Shown here one piece after another: positions 47,395 through 58,071 of a stretch of DNA of 64,000 nucleotides. Origin of the DNA: Pusillimonas sp. (GTDB lineage: Bacteria > Pseudomonadota > Gammaproteobacteria > Burkholderiales > Burkholderiaceae_B); the NCBI RefSeq assembly GCF_029263785.1, contig NZ_JAJUFE010000006.1, forward strand, positions 1-64,000. Direction: 5' to 3'. The translations under genes were made by a program, and so were the position numbers. The notes under the pieces were generated by a model that was given only the letters and a program-made list of their open reading frames with translations, ran no database searches and was not told the origin of the DNA. How positions within the stretch are numbered: position 1 is the first letter of the stretch; every line of letters starts with the position of its first letter.

Positions 47395-50118
47395 TCAGGC
47401 TGCGGTCAGCACAGCACAAGGCATTTCGGCTAAAAGCTGCTCTGCTTTTAGAGTCGTGCCCGCCTTCAGGTGATGGTGCCTGCCCGAGAATACGTCCCGG
47501 TACATACCGCCACAATCGGCAGACACCATAATACCGGTGTCTTTCCAACAAGTCATATTAATGTTCGGTATGGCCTCATGGGAAGCCGATACCCATTGTG
47601 CGCAAAGCCTGGGAACCACAACCAGGATACGGTGTCCGGCCTGCTGCCTGCAAAAGGCGATGAGGTGGTCGCGTAAGTGGCCGACAGACTCCATGGGTTC
47701 ATACGCGCCCTCTGCAAATACTCCCGGGTACGCATCACGGAGCTTGAGCAGGCGGTGCAAAACTGCCTGCTTGATGCGACCGTCGCGCCAATGGGGTAGC
47801 AATGCAGCAAGATCTGATCGGGTGTCGAACGCTCGCAGGGACAGTTCGCGCGCAGGATAATCGACGGCTCGCCGGTTATCCGGATCGACCAGACTGAAAT
47901 CCCACCACTCTGTCCCCTGATACAGGTCGGGAATGCCCGGAACAGTCAGACGCAGAACGAGCTGCACCAGGCTGTTTACTGCTCCTGACGGCGCCACACC
48001 CAGCACGAAATCCTGAAGCGATGCCACCGCACCCGAATCAGGGTCATGCTTCGCGACAGCGGTAGAGTCCGCAGGCTTATCCGTTTTTTCGGCCAGGATA
48101 CCGGCGGCGCTGCGGGGCCATCCCAACAGCTGAAATAGGTACTGTGCGCTAAGCAGTTCATGCTGGATGTTGGGCTCGAACCAACTGGAACTGAGCTTGG
48201 CTTCCCGCAAGGCCTTGCGTTGCCACTGTGCAACCCTGGTGCCGAACTCTGCCAACGCAACGGCGTCCTGTCTGACAAGATCAAGTGGCCACGCCCCGAT
48301 CAAGGCCTGCCACACCATATAACGCTCAGTTCGTGGCAAGGCATGGGCAAATTCTGCATTCGTCCATTCCTCCCATTCGGCACAAGCATGTCGCCACCTG
48401 TCAACTTGTTCGCTCAACACCGCAAGTCTCGCACGAGTGTCCTCTCCTCGCTTATGGTCGTGACTGGCCGTGGCAAGCAGCCCTTCGCGAAACCGTTCGT
48501 TGCGTCGTGCATTGTGCTCATGAAACTCCGCCGCCGTCTGCGCAAAATACGACGGCTCGGATCCCACTTCGTTCCGCGACAGCAGCGCTCCGTACCGATA
48601 GAACACAGTATCTTCCAGCGATTTCGCAGCCAAGGGCGGCGTCAGTTGCTCAAATCGACGGACTGCGAGACGTCGGGCGAGGGTTTGCTCTGGTGTGCGC
48701 GCTGGTTTGTCCGGGGGTTGGCCACTTTCCGTGTTTCCTGCAAGCAGCCAATCGGCAATCCGGTCGAGCAGATCCTGATCACTCTTCGAATCTTTGATAT
48801 GCGAACGTGCACGCGCCTGGGCCTCTCGAATGACAGACTCGTCCCGGCGCGTAGCGACTCCCCCTTCCAGATAGCTGCGATACACCGGGAACTCGGCAAG
48901 AAACCCCTCCAATACACGGTCCACAGACTCCAGACTCTGGTCGCCTGCCCCGTTCGCCTGAAGGGCCTCGCAGAGGCGACGCGCCAGCACCTTGCGCTCC
49001 GCCACGAAATGTCGGCGCAACATCAATAGCCTGGCTTCATGTACATACGCTTCGGGCCCGTCAGGACACTCCGACACCTCTTTCCACAGGGCAGTCAGTT
49101 GCCTTCCCCCTTTTGCGCTATGCAGAACCGCAGCAAGCTGATCCATGAAGTCGTAACCCGTGGTGCCGGACACCCGGAAGCGTTCGTCCAGTATTTCATT
49201 GGGGGCAAGGATCTTCTCGATGACAATCCAGGGCTCGTCAATATCCGGACGTCTCAATCGCATGGCTTCGCGCAATCTTTCGGAGTACTGCAATGGCTGT
49301 GCCAAACCGTCTACATGGTCAATGCGCAAACCGTCAACCAGACCCTCTTGATACAAACGCATTGGCAACTGGTGCACGGCATCAAAGACTTCGGAATCTT
49401 CGACACGTACACCAATCAAACCCGAAATCTCAAAAAAGCGACGCCAGTTGATACGGGTTGCAGCGTTGTTCCAGTGACACAAGCAATAATTTTGCTTGAG
49501 CAGCAACTCTTTCAGGCGTTGACGGCCTTCAGGCGACCGGGGATCATGCAGAGCCACCACGGCCGCCGGATCCGCCTGCTTGTCCATGAGCGTTCCCGGG
49601 GCAATCGGATATGCGGCACCCCCGACCTCGATAAGAAAGCGGCCGGCCGGCTCATCGGGACTCAGGCACAGCCTGGCACTGCCCAAAGCGGTTTCCAGAT
49701 CGGTGCCAAGGAACGGGGCGAGTACCTTACCATGCAGACTGACGTCTGCCGGCAGCCAGTCAATGTCAAACCATCTTGCGTAGCGGCTTTTCAGCCCGTG
49801 GGTCAGGACATCCCACCACCATTTGTTCTGCGCATGGGTTGCCATATGATTGGGCACGATATCCAGCAGTATTCCCATATGCCGGTCTCGCAATGCGGCC
49901 GCCAGCCTTTCGAACGCCGCTTCGCCTCCAAGCTCGGGATTGACTCGGGCGGGATCAATGACGTCGTACCCGTGCGTTGAGCCCGGTACGGCAGATGAAA
50001 TCGGAGACAGATAGAGGTGGGTGATGCCCAGCGAACAGAAGTACGGAATGCATTCCCTGGCCTGCTCCAGTGTAAAGCCGGAGTGCAATTGCAAACGTAC
50101 TGTCGCACGCGCCTTCAT
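47395..50118 (-). CDS. treY: Maltooligosyl trehalose synthase
   Basis: Rearranges the reducing end of malto-oligosaccharides into an alpha,alpha-1,1 trehalose unit. The 907-residue GH13 protein begins LQLHSGFTLEQA, the normal TreY start, and shows DIVPNHMA, the nucleophile in LRIDHVDGLAQP and the acid in IVIEKILAPNE. Its product is the TreZ substrate, and treZ lies two genes upstream. It overlaps malQ by four bases (ATGA) and is the last gene of the operon. Confidence 0.95.
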   Translation of the reverse strand: MKARATVRLQLHSGFTLEQARECIPYFCSLGITHLYLSPISSAVPGSTHGYDVIDPARVNPELGGEAAFERLAAALRDRHMGILLDIVPNHMATHAQNKWWWDVLTHGLKSRYARWFDIDWLPADVSLHGKVLAPFLGTDLETALGSARLCLSPDEPAGRFLIEVGGAAYPIAPGTLMDKQADPAAVVALHDPRSPEGRQRLKELLLKQNYCLCHWNNAATRINWRRFFEISGLIGVRVEDSEVFDAVHQLPMRLYQEGLVDGLRIDHVDGLAQPLQYSERLREAMRLRRPDIDEPWIVIEKILAPNEILDERFRVSGTTGYDFMDQLAAVLHSAKGGRQLTALWKEVSECPDGPEAYVHEARLLMLRRHFVAERKVLARRLCEALQANGAGDQSLESVDRVLEGFLAEFPVYRSYLEGGVATRRDESVIREAQARARSHIKDSKSDQDLLDRIADWLLAGNTESGQPPDKPARTPEQTLARRLAVRRFEQLTPPLAAKSLEDTVFYRYGALLSRNEVGSEPSYFAQTAAEFHEHNARRNERFREGLLATASHDHKRGEDTRARLAVLSEQVDRWRHACAEWEEWTNAEFAHALPRTERYMVWQALIGAWPLDLVRQDAVALAEFGTRVAQWQRKALREAKLSSSWFEPNIQHELLSAQYLFQLLGWPRSAAGILAEKTDKPADSTAVAKHDPDSGAVASLQDFVLGVAPSGAVNSLVQLVLRLTVPGIPDLYQGTEWWDFSLVDPDNRRAVDYPARELSLRAFDTRSDLAALLPHWRDGRIKQAVLHRLLKLRDAYPGVFAEGAYEPMESVGHLRDHLIAFCRQQAGHRILVVVPRLCAQWVSASHEAIPNINMTCWKDTGIMVSADCGGMYRDVFSGRHHHLKAGTTLKAEQLLAEMPCAVLTAA

Positions 50119-52253
50119 GAGCGCCCCCTGCCGAGGCGAATCGCCCGGATGGATTTTGTGACGGTCTCGTCATCGAAAACGCTGCAAACATCCAGTGGCA
50201 AGCGCCGCAACCAATTTGGATGACCATCCACGAGGTCCGTGCCAGGCATATTGGGTTGATCTGGCAAAGTCAACAAGTCTTCAAGCGGAAAAACGCAGAG
50301 GGGCGCCGGAGACTTCGACACCCATTCCATTACCTGTTGCACGGGAGCTGCGCCTTCCTCGGGAATCAATGCCGATGATTGCGTCATGGCCTGTACCAGC
50401 AACCGCTTGTCGTTACCGCGATCTGTCCACGCAGCCTTCAAGGCCTGATCATCAAGCATGCCCAGCTTATGTCTCCACTGCAGATCGGTGCCCGTCCACC
50501 AGCCCGCCACGGTAGGCAAATCGTGAGTGGTTGTCGTCGCAACCGACTCTGCCGACCAGCGAGAAGGAGGGATGAACCGGCCTGGTCTTTGTGCCTCTCG
50601 TTCAAACCACAGGACGCTGGTGCCGAGCAAGCCTTTGGCACTGAGCAGCTCGTTGAACCCCGACGGGACGGTGCCCAGGTTCTCGCCCATCACAATGGCC
50701 TGGTGACGATACGATTCCAACGCCACGAGACGGAGCATGACCTCAAGCGGATAATGCAGAAAGGCACCTTGCGATGCCGGCGCTCCCTTTGGCACCAACC
50801 ACATTCGCGCCAGACCCAGAACATGGTCAATACGCACTCCTCCGGCATGCAGAAGCGCTCGACGCAGCAGTGTCAGAAATGGCTGGAAACCCTTTTCTTG
50901 CAAGGCCCGCGGAGAAAAGGCCGTCAGACCCCACTCTTGTCCCTCCGGATGATACAGATCAGGGGCGGCCCCCACGGTGGCTCCGGTCAATATATCTTGA
51001 GGAGCGGACCAGGCCTGACTGCCGCGCGGGTCGGTACCAATGGCCATATCGGATATCAGTCCTACGGTCATCCCCGCCCCAAGGGCGGCTTCTTGCGCCT
51101 TACGCATGCCTTCGTTGGCCAGCCATTGCAAAAAAGCATGAAAATGCAGCTCAGAGGCCGATTGACGCGCAAACGCAACAGCCGCCGCAGAATCGGGCTC
51201 CTGCATGGGTGCTGGCCAATCCTGCCAGCCATGGGCAGGACCAAGCGAACTTGCGTAGTGTCCGTGTAGCGCTTCGTACAGACAATGGCTTTGCAAGGCG
51301 TCCCCGCCGGCCACCCGAAAAGCCTCAAAGGAGCGCCTGGCTATCTCGGGCGCATGCACATCGAATTGCTGGAACAACGCTTTGGCGATGCGCAAACGCG
51401 CTGTCTGCACTCCGGGCCAGTCGACAAGATCGGAGCCACGTACCTGGGTGTGCAACTGACGGATTGCATGATCGCGCTCGTTTTCCGGCAACGTTTTCAG
51501 GGCAGACACAAGAGCATTTTCACCAAGCGCCTGCACGTCTACGTAAGCAACATTAAAAAAAAGTCGGCTGGATGGCGCATAAGGGCTATAGCGCATCGGA
51601 TCGGCAGCGTATAAAGCATGCACCGGACTGATCGCCAGAGCTGCTGCGCCATGGCGGCCCGCCTCCGCCGCCAGCGTCGCCAACGCTCCATAGTCACCGG
51701 CCCCCTGGGCGGCAGCGACAACCGGATTAGAATCGGCACGATGACCTCGACGCAAACTGTAAACCTGTGCAGCAACTCCCCAGTAGGCACCCGATGGCAG
51801 TCGATAGCATCGCGGCGGCGCGACAGCCAGGACAATTTCAGATCTGCCCACCTTGAGCCGGTGATATCCGACTTCATCCACTGGAGCAATGCTTACAGTG
51901 CCCTTCCCGACCACTTGCGTTTGCCCGTCACGTCCGCCCTGGCCCGATTCAAACTCAAGGTGATAACGCGTCTGGACATCACCTGTAAAAACGATGGGCT
52001 CACCAGCATCTACCACAATCATCTTGCCACCAAGATGCGAGTTCTCTTCACGCAGGCGTCGCAAACTGCATTCCAGTTGAGCGGCACTGCTGCATTCAAA
52101 ACCCATCGCATCAATCAACGCCAGAAGCGTTTCGTCAGGCACTTCTCTGGTGCGTCCATGCACATCCTGCCAGCTTGCAGCCAGCCCGACAGCGTCTGCC
52201 AGCCGGTGCAATGGTGACCCGCAGAAAGCGTCAGGCATGTTCATGCTCCCCAT
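50115..52253 (-). CDS. malQ: 4-alpha-glucanotransferase (amylomaltase)
   Basis: Transfers glucan segments between malto-oligosaccharides, recycling short chains left by GlgX and TreZ. The 712-residue GH77 protein has a long N-terminal region typical of MalQ and the catalytic residues in VRIDHVLGL, MGENLGTVP and TTTHDLPTVAG. The ATG at 52253 has GGAG five bases upstream and overlaps the treZ stop by 23 bases; two further ATG codons follow within five residues. The gene continues the coupled chain of the operon. Confidence 0.93.
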   Translation of the reverse strand: MGSMNMPDAFCGSPLHRLADAVGLAASWQDVHGRTREVPDETLLALIDAMGFECSSAAQLECSLRRLREENSHLGGKMIVVDAGEPIVFTGDVQTRYHLEFESGQGGRDGQTQVVGKGTVSIAPVDEVGYHRLKVGRSEIVLAVAPPRCYRLPSGAYWGVAAQVYSLRRGHRADSNPVVAAAQGAGDYGALATLAAEAGRHGAAALAISPVHALYAADPMRYSPYAPSSRLFFNVAYVDVQALGENALVSALKTLPENERDHAIRQLHTQVRGSDLVDWPGVQTARLRIAKALFQQFDVHAPEIARRSFEAFRVAGGDALQSHCLYEALHGHYASSLGPAHGWQDWPAPMQEPDSAAAVAFARQSASELHFHAFLQWLANEGMRKAQEAALGAGMTVGLISDMAIGTDPRGSQAWSAPQDILTGATVGAAPDLYHPEGQEWGLTAFSPRALQEKGFQPFLTLLRRALLHAGGVRIDHVLGLARMWLVPKGAPASQGAFLHYPLEVMLRLVALESYRHQAIVMGENLGTVPSGFNELLSAKGLLGTSVLWFEREAQRPGRFIPPSRWSAESVATTTTHDLPTVAGWWTGTDLQWRHKLGMLDDQALKAAWTDRGNDKRLLVQAMTQSSALIPEEGAAPVQQVMEWVSKSPAPLCVFPLEDLLTLPDQPNMPGTDLVDGHPNWLRRLPLDVCSVFDDETVTKSIRAIRLGRGRS

Positions 52254-54057
52254 GCGACTCCAGCGTCGCGATCACGCAATGGCCCGGCAAAGTCGTTAGT
52301 GCGCCAATGGACATTCCCGGCACGTCAGCGGGACCCATAAAAAATACGGTGTCCCGATCAATGTGAGGTGCCAAGGTAAACGGGCAGGGATCGGGGCCAA
52401 GATTGCAATACAAGGACAGCCGGGCTCCGTCGCCCATTTGCCAGATTGCCGATACAGCGCCTTCCCCCAGCACACGAGCGCCCATGCTGCGCGCACCCTG
52501 AAGACGTGGAACGATGTACTGGTATCGTAGCGCCAACAACTTCCGGTACCACTGTCGCCACTCGTTGGCAGTTTGATTTCGCTTTTCGGGCACTCGGGAC
52601 AGCTCCCAGGTGCTTTCCTCGTTCGGGTCCGGAATGCGGGACCGCGCTTCCGGGTCGGCAAAAGCCGGGAATCCGGCAAACTCCTTTCGACGCCCCTCGC
52701 GCACGGCCTTGGCAAGCTCTGGCTGCATATGACTCGTGAAATACAGAAATGGTGACGTCGCGCCCTCCTCCTCGCCCATGAACACAAGCGGAATCTGTGG
52801 AGTCAGCAGCTGAAGTGCGACCGCCGTCTTCAGGGCATTGGTAGCAACACCAAGACTCGACAAGCGCTCACCCATTGCCCGATTGCCAATCTGATCATGA
52901 TTCTGAAGAAAGAAGATGAATCGTTCAGAGGGAAGGTCGGCACTGGGTTCGCCACGAATTCGCCCTGGCTTGACGGGGTCTTCCTGGCCCTGAAATACAA
53001 AGCCTTCAGATAGCGCACGAGCCAGCATCTGGGTGGCATTGTTTGCATACGATGCGTAGTAGCCGGAGTCTTCGCGCGTCAAAAGATGGTGAACGACATG
53101 ATGAGCGTCGTCATTCCATTGGGCGTCGAACCCCTGGCGTAATAATCCAGCCGCATTGTCATCGTTCTCCAAAACAAGATGAACATGCCGTTCCGACCCA
53201 AGCCGGCTACGAACAAAGCCTGCCATTTCCGGCAACCAGGTCTGGTCGTGGATTGCATGCACGGCATCAAGTCGCAAGCCGTCAAAACGGTATTCTCGCA
53301 ACCAGAACAGTGCATTCTCGGCAAAGAAACGTCGCACCGCGTTGCGACGAAAATCGATGGCCGGTCCCCATGGGGTGTCAAGATCATTCCGAAAGAACTC
53401 GGGAGCATAGCTGGGCAAGTAATTTCCATCGGGCCCAAAATGGTTGTACACCACGTCCAAAAATACCATTAGCCCCAGGCCGTGCGCCGTATCAATAAGT
53501 GATCGCAACTCGTCTGGCGTACCGTAGGCAGCATCCGGCGCATACGGCAGCACGCCGTCGTATCCCCAGTTCCTGGGCCCTGGAAAATCAGCGACCGGCA
53601 TCAACTCGATAGCCGTGATTCCAAGTTTTTGCAGATCAGGCAGTCGCTGTTCTACGCCTTTGAACCCGCCATACAGGCCGCAATGCAATTCGTACAGGAC
53701 AGTTTCTGACCACGGACGTCCCTTCCAGGGTGCGTGTTTCCAGCCGTATTGGTGCAGGTCGCATACCACGCTGGAATCGTGTACATCGCCGTCCTGCAGT
53801 CGGGAAGCCGGGTCGGGCACCAACATGCCATCGGGCAGTGCAAAACGGTAGCGGGTCCCTGCAGGCGCTGGGCACACCAGTTCGTGAAAGCCATCGTCAA
53901 GCTTTTGCATGCGCTGCGGCGTCGAACCTTCGAGAACGAGGTTCACTGCGTCTACACTGGGTGCCCAGAATCGAAAGCGCGTAACGCTGTGTGAGTCAGG
54001 CTGTGCCCCGAAGCTGTAAGGGCTCTGTGAAGCGCGGGCTGCGCCCAGCCGATTCAT
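52231..54057 (-). CDS. treZ: Maltooligosyl trehalose trehalohydrolase
   Basis: Cleaves free trehalose from maltooligosyl trehalose. The 608-residue GH13 protein has an N-terminal CBM48-like domain (FRFWAPSVDAVNL), the barrel motif LDVVYNHFGPDGNYL, catalytic aspartate in GLRLDAVHAI, glutamate in LVLENDDN and the HD pair in LQNHDQIGNR. It overlaps glgX by four bases. Confidence 0.95.
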   Translation of the reverse strand: MNRLGAARASQSPYSFGAQPDSHSVTRFRFWAPSVDAVNLVLEGSTPQRMQKLDDGFHELVCPAPAGTRYRFALPDGMLVPDPASRLQDGDVHDSSVVCDLHQYGWKHAPWKGRPWSETVLYELHCGLYGGFKGVEQRLPDLQKLGITAIELMPVADFPGPRNWGYDGVLPYAPDAAYGTPDELRSLIDTAHGLGLMVFLDVVYNHFGPDGNYLPSYAPEFFRNDLDTPWGPAIDFRRNAVRRFFAENALFWLREYRFDGLRLDAVHAIHDQTWLPEMAGFVRSRLGSERHVHLVLENDDNAAGLLRQGFDAQWNDDAHHVVHHLLTREDSGYYASYANNATQMLARALSEGFVFQGQEDPVKPGRIRGEPSADLPSERFIFFLQNHDQIGNRAMGERLSSLGVATNALKTAVALQLLTPQIPLVFMGEEEGATSPFLYFTSHMQPELAKAVREGRRKEFAGFPAFADPEARSRIPDPNEESTWELSRVPEKRNQTANEWRQWYRKLLALRYQYIVPRLQGARSMGARVLGEGAVSAIWQMGDGARLSLYCNLGPDPCPFTLAPHIDRDTVFFMGPADVPGMSIGALTTLPGHCVIATLESHGEHEHA

Positions 54058-56159
54058 GATCGCAACCCCTCGGAGTTCGCAAGAAGCACAATGCCGTGGG
54101 CGCCCACCTTGACTTGCCCCGTGTCGACTTCACCGCTGATGCGACCGTCTAAAACCGAATCGAGGCGGCGGAACCAGCGACAGGGCAAAGCAGGCAGCTC
54201 GAAGCTGATGTCTTCATTCGCCCCATTAAAAAGCAAGAGCGTCACGTCCAGTTGTTCGCCTGCCATTACCGCGCGCTGAAATCCCAACACCCTGCCCTCG
54301 GAAAACGCCCAAGCTTCATCGCTCATCTCACTACCGTCGATGTCGTACCACGCGGCGCGCTTGATGCCGGGAACCAGTTCGATCGAGTCGTCGCCGAACC
54401 GGCTACGACGCAACGATGGATGTGCGCGACGCAATGCCCTCACACGGGCGACCCAGTTGATCAACGCCTGACCATGCTTTTCAGACGCCTGTTTCCAGTC
54501 AAGCCACGCGATCTCATTGTCCTGACAGTACGCGTTGTTATTGCCTTTCTGGCTGTTCGCGAACTCGTCTCCGGCCAGCAGCATAGGCGTACCGTCAGAT
54601 ACCAGCACTGTTGCCAGCATGGATCTCAAGACCGTCTCTCGCAATTTATTGATGGCCTTGTCCGGCGTAGGGCCCTCGACACCCCAGTTTGAACTGTAGT
54701 TCTCTCCGTGCCCGTCGCCATTTTCGTCGCCGTTGGCTTCGTTATGCTTGTCGTTGTAGCTCACGACATCAGCTGCAGTGAAACCGTCATGAGACGCCAC
54801 GAAATTCACGGAGGCCCACCGCCGCCGGTGCCGGTTGTCGAACAGAGCCGGCGTACCGCTTAGCGCCGAGGCCATTTCACCCCGCTGCTCTGCGTCGCCG
54901 CGCCAGAAACGCCTGACGGTGTCGCGATAACGGTCATTCCATTCGGCAAAGCCGGGCGGGTGATTGCCTAGCTGATACCCGTCAGGCCCTATATCCCAAG
55001 GTTCGGAGATCAACTTCTTGCGCGCCAGCACCGGGTCTTGAAGGATGGCATCGAAAAATCCCGAACCCGGATCGAAACCCGTCCCTTCACGGCCCAAAGT
55101 AACGCCCAGATCGAAGCGAAAGCCGTCAACCCGATAACTTTGGGCCCAGTGCCTCAGAGAGTCCATGACCATCTGCAGAACCCGTGGATGGGACAAGTTG
55201 ACCGTGTTGCCACAGCCTGTGTCATTGATGTAGTAACGTTCTTCGCCCGGTATCAACCGATAGTAGCTGGCGTTGTCCAGCCCTCTCCACGACAGGGTCG
55301 GGCCCAGCTCGTTGCCTTCAGCGGTGTGGTTATAGACAACATCCAGAATCACTTCTATGCCCGCAGAGTGCAGCCTCCGTATCGCCATGCGCAACGCGTT
55401 GGCCCCACGCACCGTCAGATAACGCGGCTCGGGAGCAAAATAGGCGAGCGTGTTGTAGCCCCAATAGTTCCGAAGCCCTCGCTCAACAAGAAAATGATCG
55501 TCCAGAGCCGCGTGTACCGGCAGCAGCTCCAGGCTTGTAACTCCCACCTTCAACAAATGATCGATAAACGCTGGATGTGCCAGGGCGTCGACTGTACCTC
55601 GCCAATTGACGCGAATGTCTTCGCGCATCATCGACAGCCCTCGTATGTGAGCCTCATAAATAAGGGAGTCTTCCCACGGTATGGCCGGGGGCTCATCGTC
55701 GCCCCAGTTGAAATTGTCCTCTGTTACGACAGCCTTTGGCACCCAGGCAGCGCTGTCACGACGGTCCTGGCTAAGATCCATGCGGGAATGTCCGACGCGG
55801 TAACCAAACAGCGAGTCAGACCAGCGCAATGCTCCCGATAGTTGCTTCGCATAAGGATCCAGCAGCAGCTTTTGAGGATTGAACCTATGGCCACGGGCCG
55901 GATCGTAGGGACCATGGGCACGATAACCGTAGACAAGGCCCGGCTGGGCATCCGGCAAATAGCCATGCCAGACTTCGTCTGTGCATTCCGGCAATGGAAA
56001 GCGCTTGATTTCCTTGCGTCCACGTTCGTCGAAAACACACAAATCCATTCGCGTCGCATTGGCCGAGAACACGGCAAAATTCACGCCAAGGCCGTCACTT
56101 GTGGCGCCCAGCGGATACGGCAGTCCCGGCTGCAACCTGTCTATATTCAGTTCACTCAT
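54054..56159 (-). CDS. glgX: Glycogen debranching enzyme
   Basis: Hydrolyses alpha-1,6 branch points (isoamylase type). From the ATG at 56159 ([12 protein letters not shown]) it has 701 residues. A CBM48 domain comes first ([20 protein letters not shown]), then GH13 with [37 protein letters not shown] and the [15 protein letters not shown] segment, all GlgX/TreX wording. The start overlaps the glgB stop by eight bases. Debranched chains from this enzyme feed TreY. Confidence 0.95.
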   Translation of the reverse strand: MSELNIDRLQPGLPYPLGATSDGLGVNFAVFSANATRMDLCVFDERGRKEIKRFPLPECTDEVWHGYLPDAQPGLVYGYRAHGPYDPARGHRFNPQKLLLDPYAKQLSGALRWSDSLFGYRVGHSRMDLSQDRRDSAAWVPKAVVTEDNFNWGDDEPPAIPWEDSLIYEAHIRGLSMMREDIRVNWRGTVDALAHPAFIDHLLKVGVTSLELLPVHAALDDHFLVERGLRNYWGYNTLAYFAPEPRYLTVRGANALRMAIRRLHSAGIEVILDVVYNHTAEGNELGPTLSWRGLDNASYYRLIPGEERYYINDTGCGNTVNLSHPRVLQMVMDSLRHWAQSYRVDGFRFDLGVTLGREGTGFDPGSGFFDAILQDPVLARKKLISEPWDIGPDGYQLGNHPPGFAEWNDRYRDTVRRFWRGDAEQRGEMASALSGTPALFDNRHRRRWASVNFVASHDGFTAADVVSYNDKHNEANGDENGDGHGENYSSNWGVEGPTPDKAINKLRETVLRSMLATVLVSDGTPMLLAGDEFANSQKGNNNAYCQDNEIAWLDWKQASEKHGQALINWVARVRALRRAHPSLRRSRFGDDSIELVPGIKRAAWYDIDGSEMSDEAWAFSEGRVLGFQRAVMAGEQLDVTLLLFNGANEDISFELPALPCRWFRRLDSVLDGRISGEVDTGQVKVGAHGIVLLANSEGLRS

Positions 56160-58071
56160 CGCTTGATTCCTCAGGCACGAAAAACACTGCACCTAACGGT
56201 GGCAGGACCAGGGAAAGACTCTGCGGATACCCGTGGGCAGGCTGATCACTCGTACGCGCTTCTCCGGCATTTCCCACATTGCTGCCGCCATAAATGGCCG
56301 CATCCGTATTCAGAATTTCACGCCAAGGGCCGGCCTTTGATGCCCCGACGTGATAGTTGTGCCGAGGTACGGGAGTCATGTTGCAAACGACAAGCACGCG
56401 ATCTGATCCGGCACGCCGCTCGAATGCAAAAACGCTGTTGCTGCGGTCGTCTCCGACCACCCAGGCGAACCCCTCGGGATCATCATCGGATGCATGCAGG
56501 GCTGGGGTGCGTGCATACACGGAGTTGAGGTCGCGCACCAGATGCATCACACCCGTATGCGAGGGATTGTCCAGCACATCCCACTGCAGAAAGTCATCGT
56601 GATTCCACTCACCATGCTGGGCCAGCTCGCCGCCCATGAATAGCAGCTTGCGACCGGGATGTGCCCACATAAAGGCATAGTAGGCTCGCAAATTGGCCAA
56701 GCGTTGCCAATGGTCACCCGGCATCTTTCCCACCAGCGAGCCTTTTCCATGAACCACTTCATCATGAGACAGCGGCAATACGAATCGCTCAGACCACGCG
56801 TAGACGGTGCTGAAGGTCATGTCATCGTGATGGTACTTGCGGTGGACGGGTTCACGGCCCATATAGCTGAGCGTGTCGTGCATCCAGCCCATATTCCATT
56901 TGTAATGGAACCCCAGTCCACTCTCGCCAGTCGGCCTGGTCACACCCGGCCATGCCGTAGACTCTTCGGCCACCATGACCGCATCGGGAAACAACCGCTT
57001 GACGGTGTCGTTGAGAACTCGCAAAAACTCAATCGCCTCCAGGTTCTCGCGCCCGCCCAAATGGTTGGGCAGCCACTCACCGGGGCCACGACTGTAGTCC
57101 AGGTAAAGCATCGAAGCCACCGCATCCACACGTAAGCCATCAATGTGATAGCGACGCAGCCACTCCAGAGCACTGGCGATCAAAAAATTACGCACTTCGT
57201 TGCGGCCGTAGTTGTAGATCAGGGTGTCCCAGTCGGGATGGCGTCCTTGTCTTGGGTCCGCATGTTCATAAAGTGCCGTGCCATCAAACATCGTCAGGCC
57301 ATGAGGGTCCGAAGGGAAATGGGCCGGCACCCAGTCCAGGATGACACCCAAACCGGCACCATGACACGCGTTCACAAACCATGCGAAATCATCGGGAGTT
57401 CCCCAGCGAGCCGATGGAGCAAACAGGCCTAAGGTCTGATAGCCCCACGATCCGCCAAAGGGATGCTCCATGACTGGCAACAGCTCAATATGCGTGAACC
57501 CCAGGCTACTGGCATGCCTGATCAGGCGCGGGCCGCAATCACGCCAGTTGACCGATGGCCCGCACCGCTGCCACGATCCCATATGGACTTCGTAGATCGA
57601 CATTGGCGAGCTGGTCGACTGTCGGCCGTGACGCTGCGTCATCCACTCGCTATCCGTCCAATCGAAGTTCGGGCCCGCGGTTACGATCGACCCGGTAGCA
57701 GGTGGTGGTTCGGTTCGTCGTGCCACCGGATCGGCCTTATGTGGCAGCAGATGGCCATCCCGACCGAGCACTTCATATTTGTAGCAGGCTCCTTCACCGA
57801 CTCCGGGAACGAAAAGCTCCCATACCCCGCATTCAGGTCGCAACCGCATGACATGGCGATCTCCCTGCCAGTTATTGAAGTCTCCTATCACTGCGACTCG
57901 ACGGGCATTCGGCGCCCAAACCGCAAATCGGGTGCCCTCTGTGTCTTGTACAGTGCAAGGATGTGCCCCCAGACAGTCGGCCAGAAATTCATGACGGCCT
58001 TCGGCCAGCAAGTGCATATCAAGCTCGCCCAGGAGCGGGCCGTAATCGGTGTGGACACGCGACTCACTCAT
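56152..58071 (-). CDS. glgB: 1,4-alpha-glucan branching enzyme
   Basis: Forms alpha-1,6 branches in the glucan made by GlgE. From the ATG at 58071 it has 639 residues, shorter than E. coli GlgB because it has one CBM48 domain ([21 protein letters not shown]) and lacks the first N-terminal module. GH13 motifs are [40 protein letters not shown] and [12 protein letters not shown]. An ORF start at 58110 would add 13 residues inside the treS tail and is not needed. Confidence 0.95.
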   Translation of the reverse strand: MSESRVHTDYGPLLGELDMHLLAEGRHEFLADCLGAHPCTVQDTEGTRFAVWAPNARRVAVIGDFNNWQGDRHVMRLRPECGVWELFVPGVGEGACYKYEVLGRDGHLLPHKADPVARRTEPPPATGSIVTAGPNFDWTDSEWMTQRHGRQSTSSPMSIYEVHMGSWQRCGPSVNWRDCGPRLIRHASSLGFTHIELLPVMEHPFGGSWGYQTLGLFAPSARWGTPDDFAWFVNACHGAGLGVILDWVPAHFPSDPHGLTMFDGTALYEHADPRQGRHPDWDTLIYNYGRNEVRNFLIASALEWLRRYHIDGLRVDAVASMLYLDYSRGPGEWLPNHLGGRENLEAIEFLRVLNDTVKRLFPDAVMVAEESTAWPGVTRPTGESGLGFHYKWNMGWMHDTLSYMGREPVHRKYHHDDMTFSTVYAWSERFVLPLSHDEVVHGKGSLVGKMPGDHWQRLANLRAYYAFMWAHPGRKLLFMGGELAQHGEWNHDDFLQWDVLDNPSHTGVMHLVRDLNSVYARTPALHASDDDPEGFAWVVGDDRSNSVFAFERRAGSDRVLVVCNMTPVPRHNYHVGASKAGPWREILNTDAAIYGGSNVGNAGEARTSDQPAHGYPQSLSLVLPPLGAVFFVPEESSDE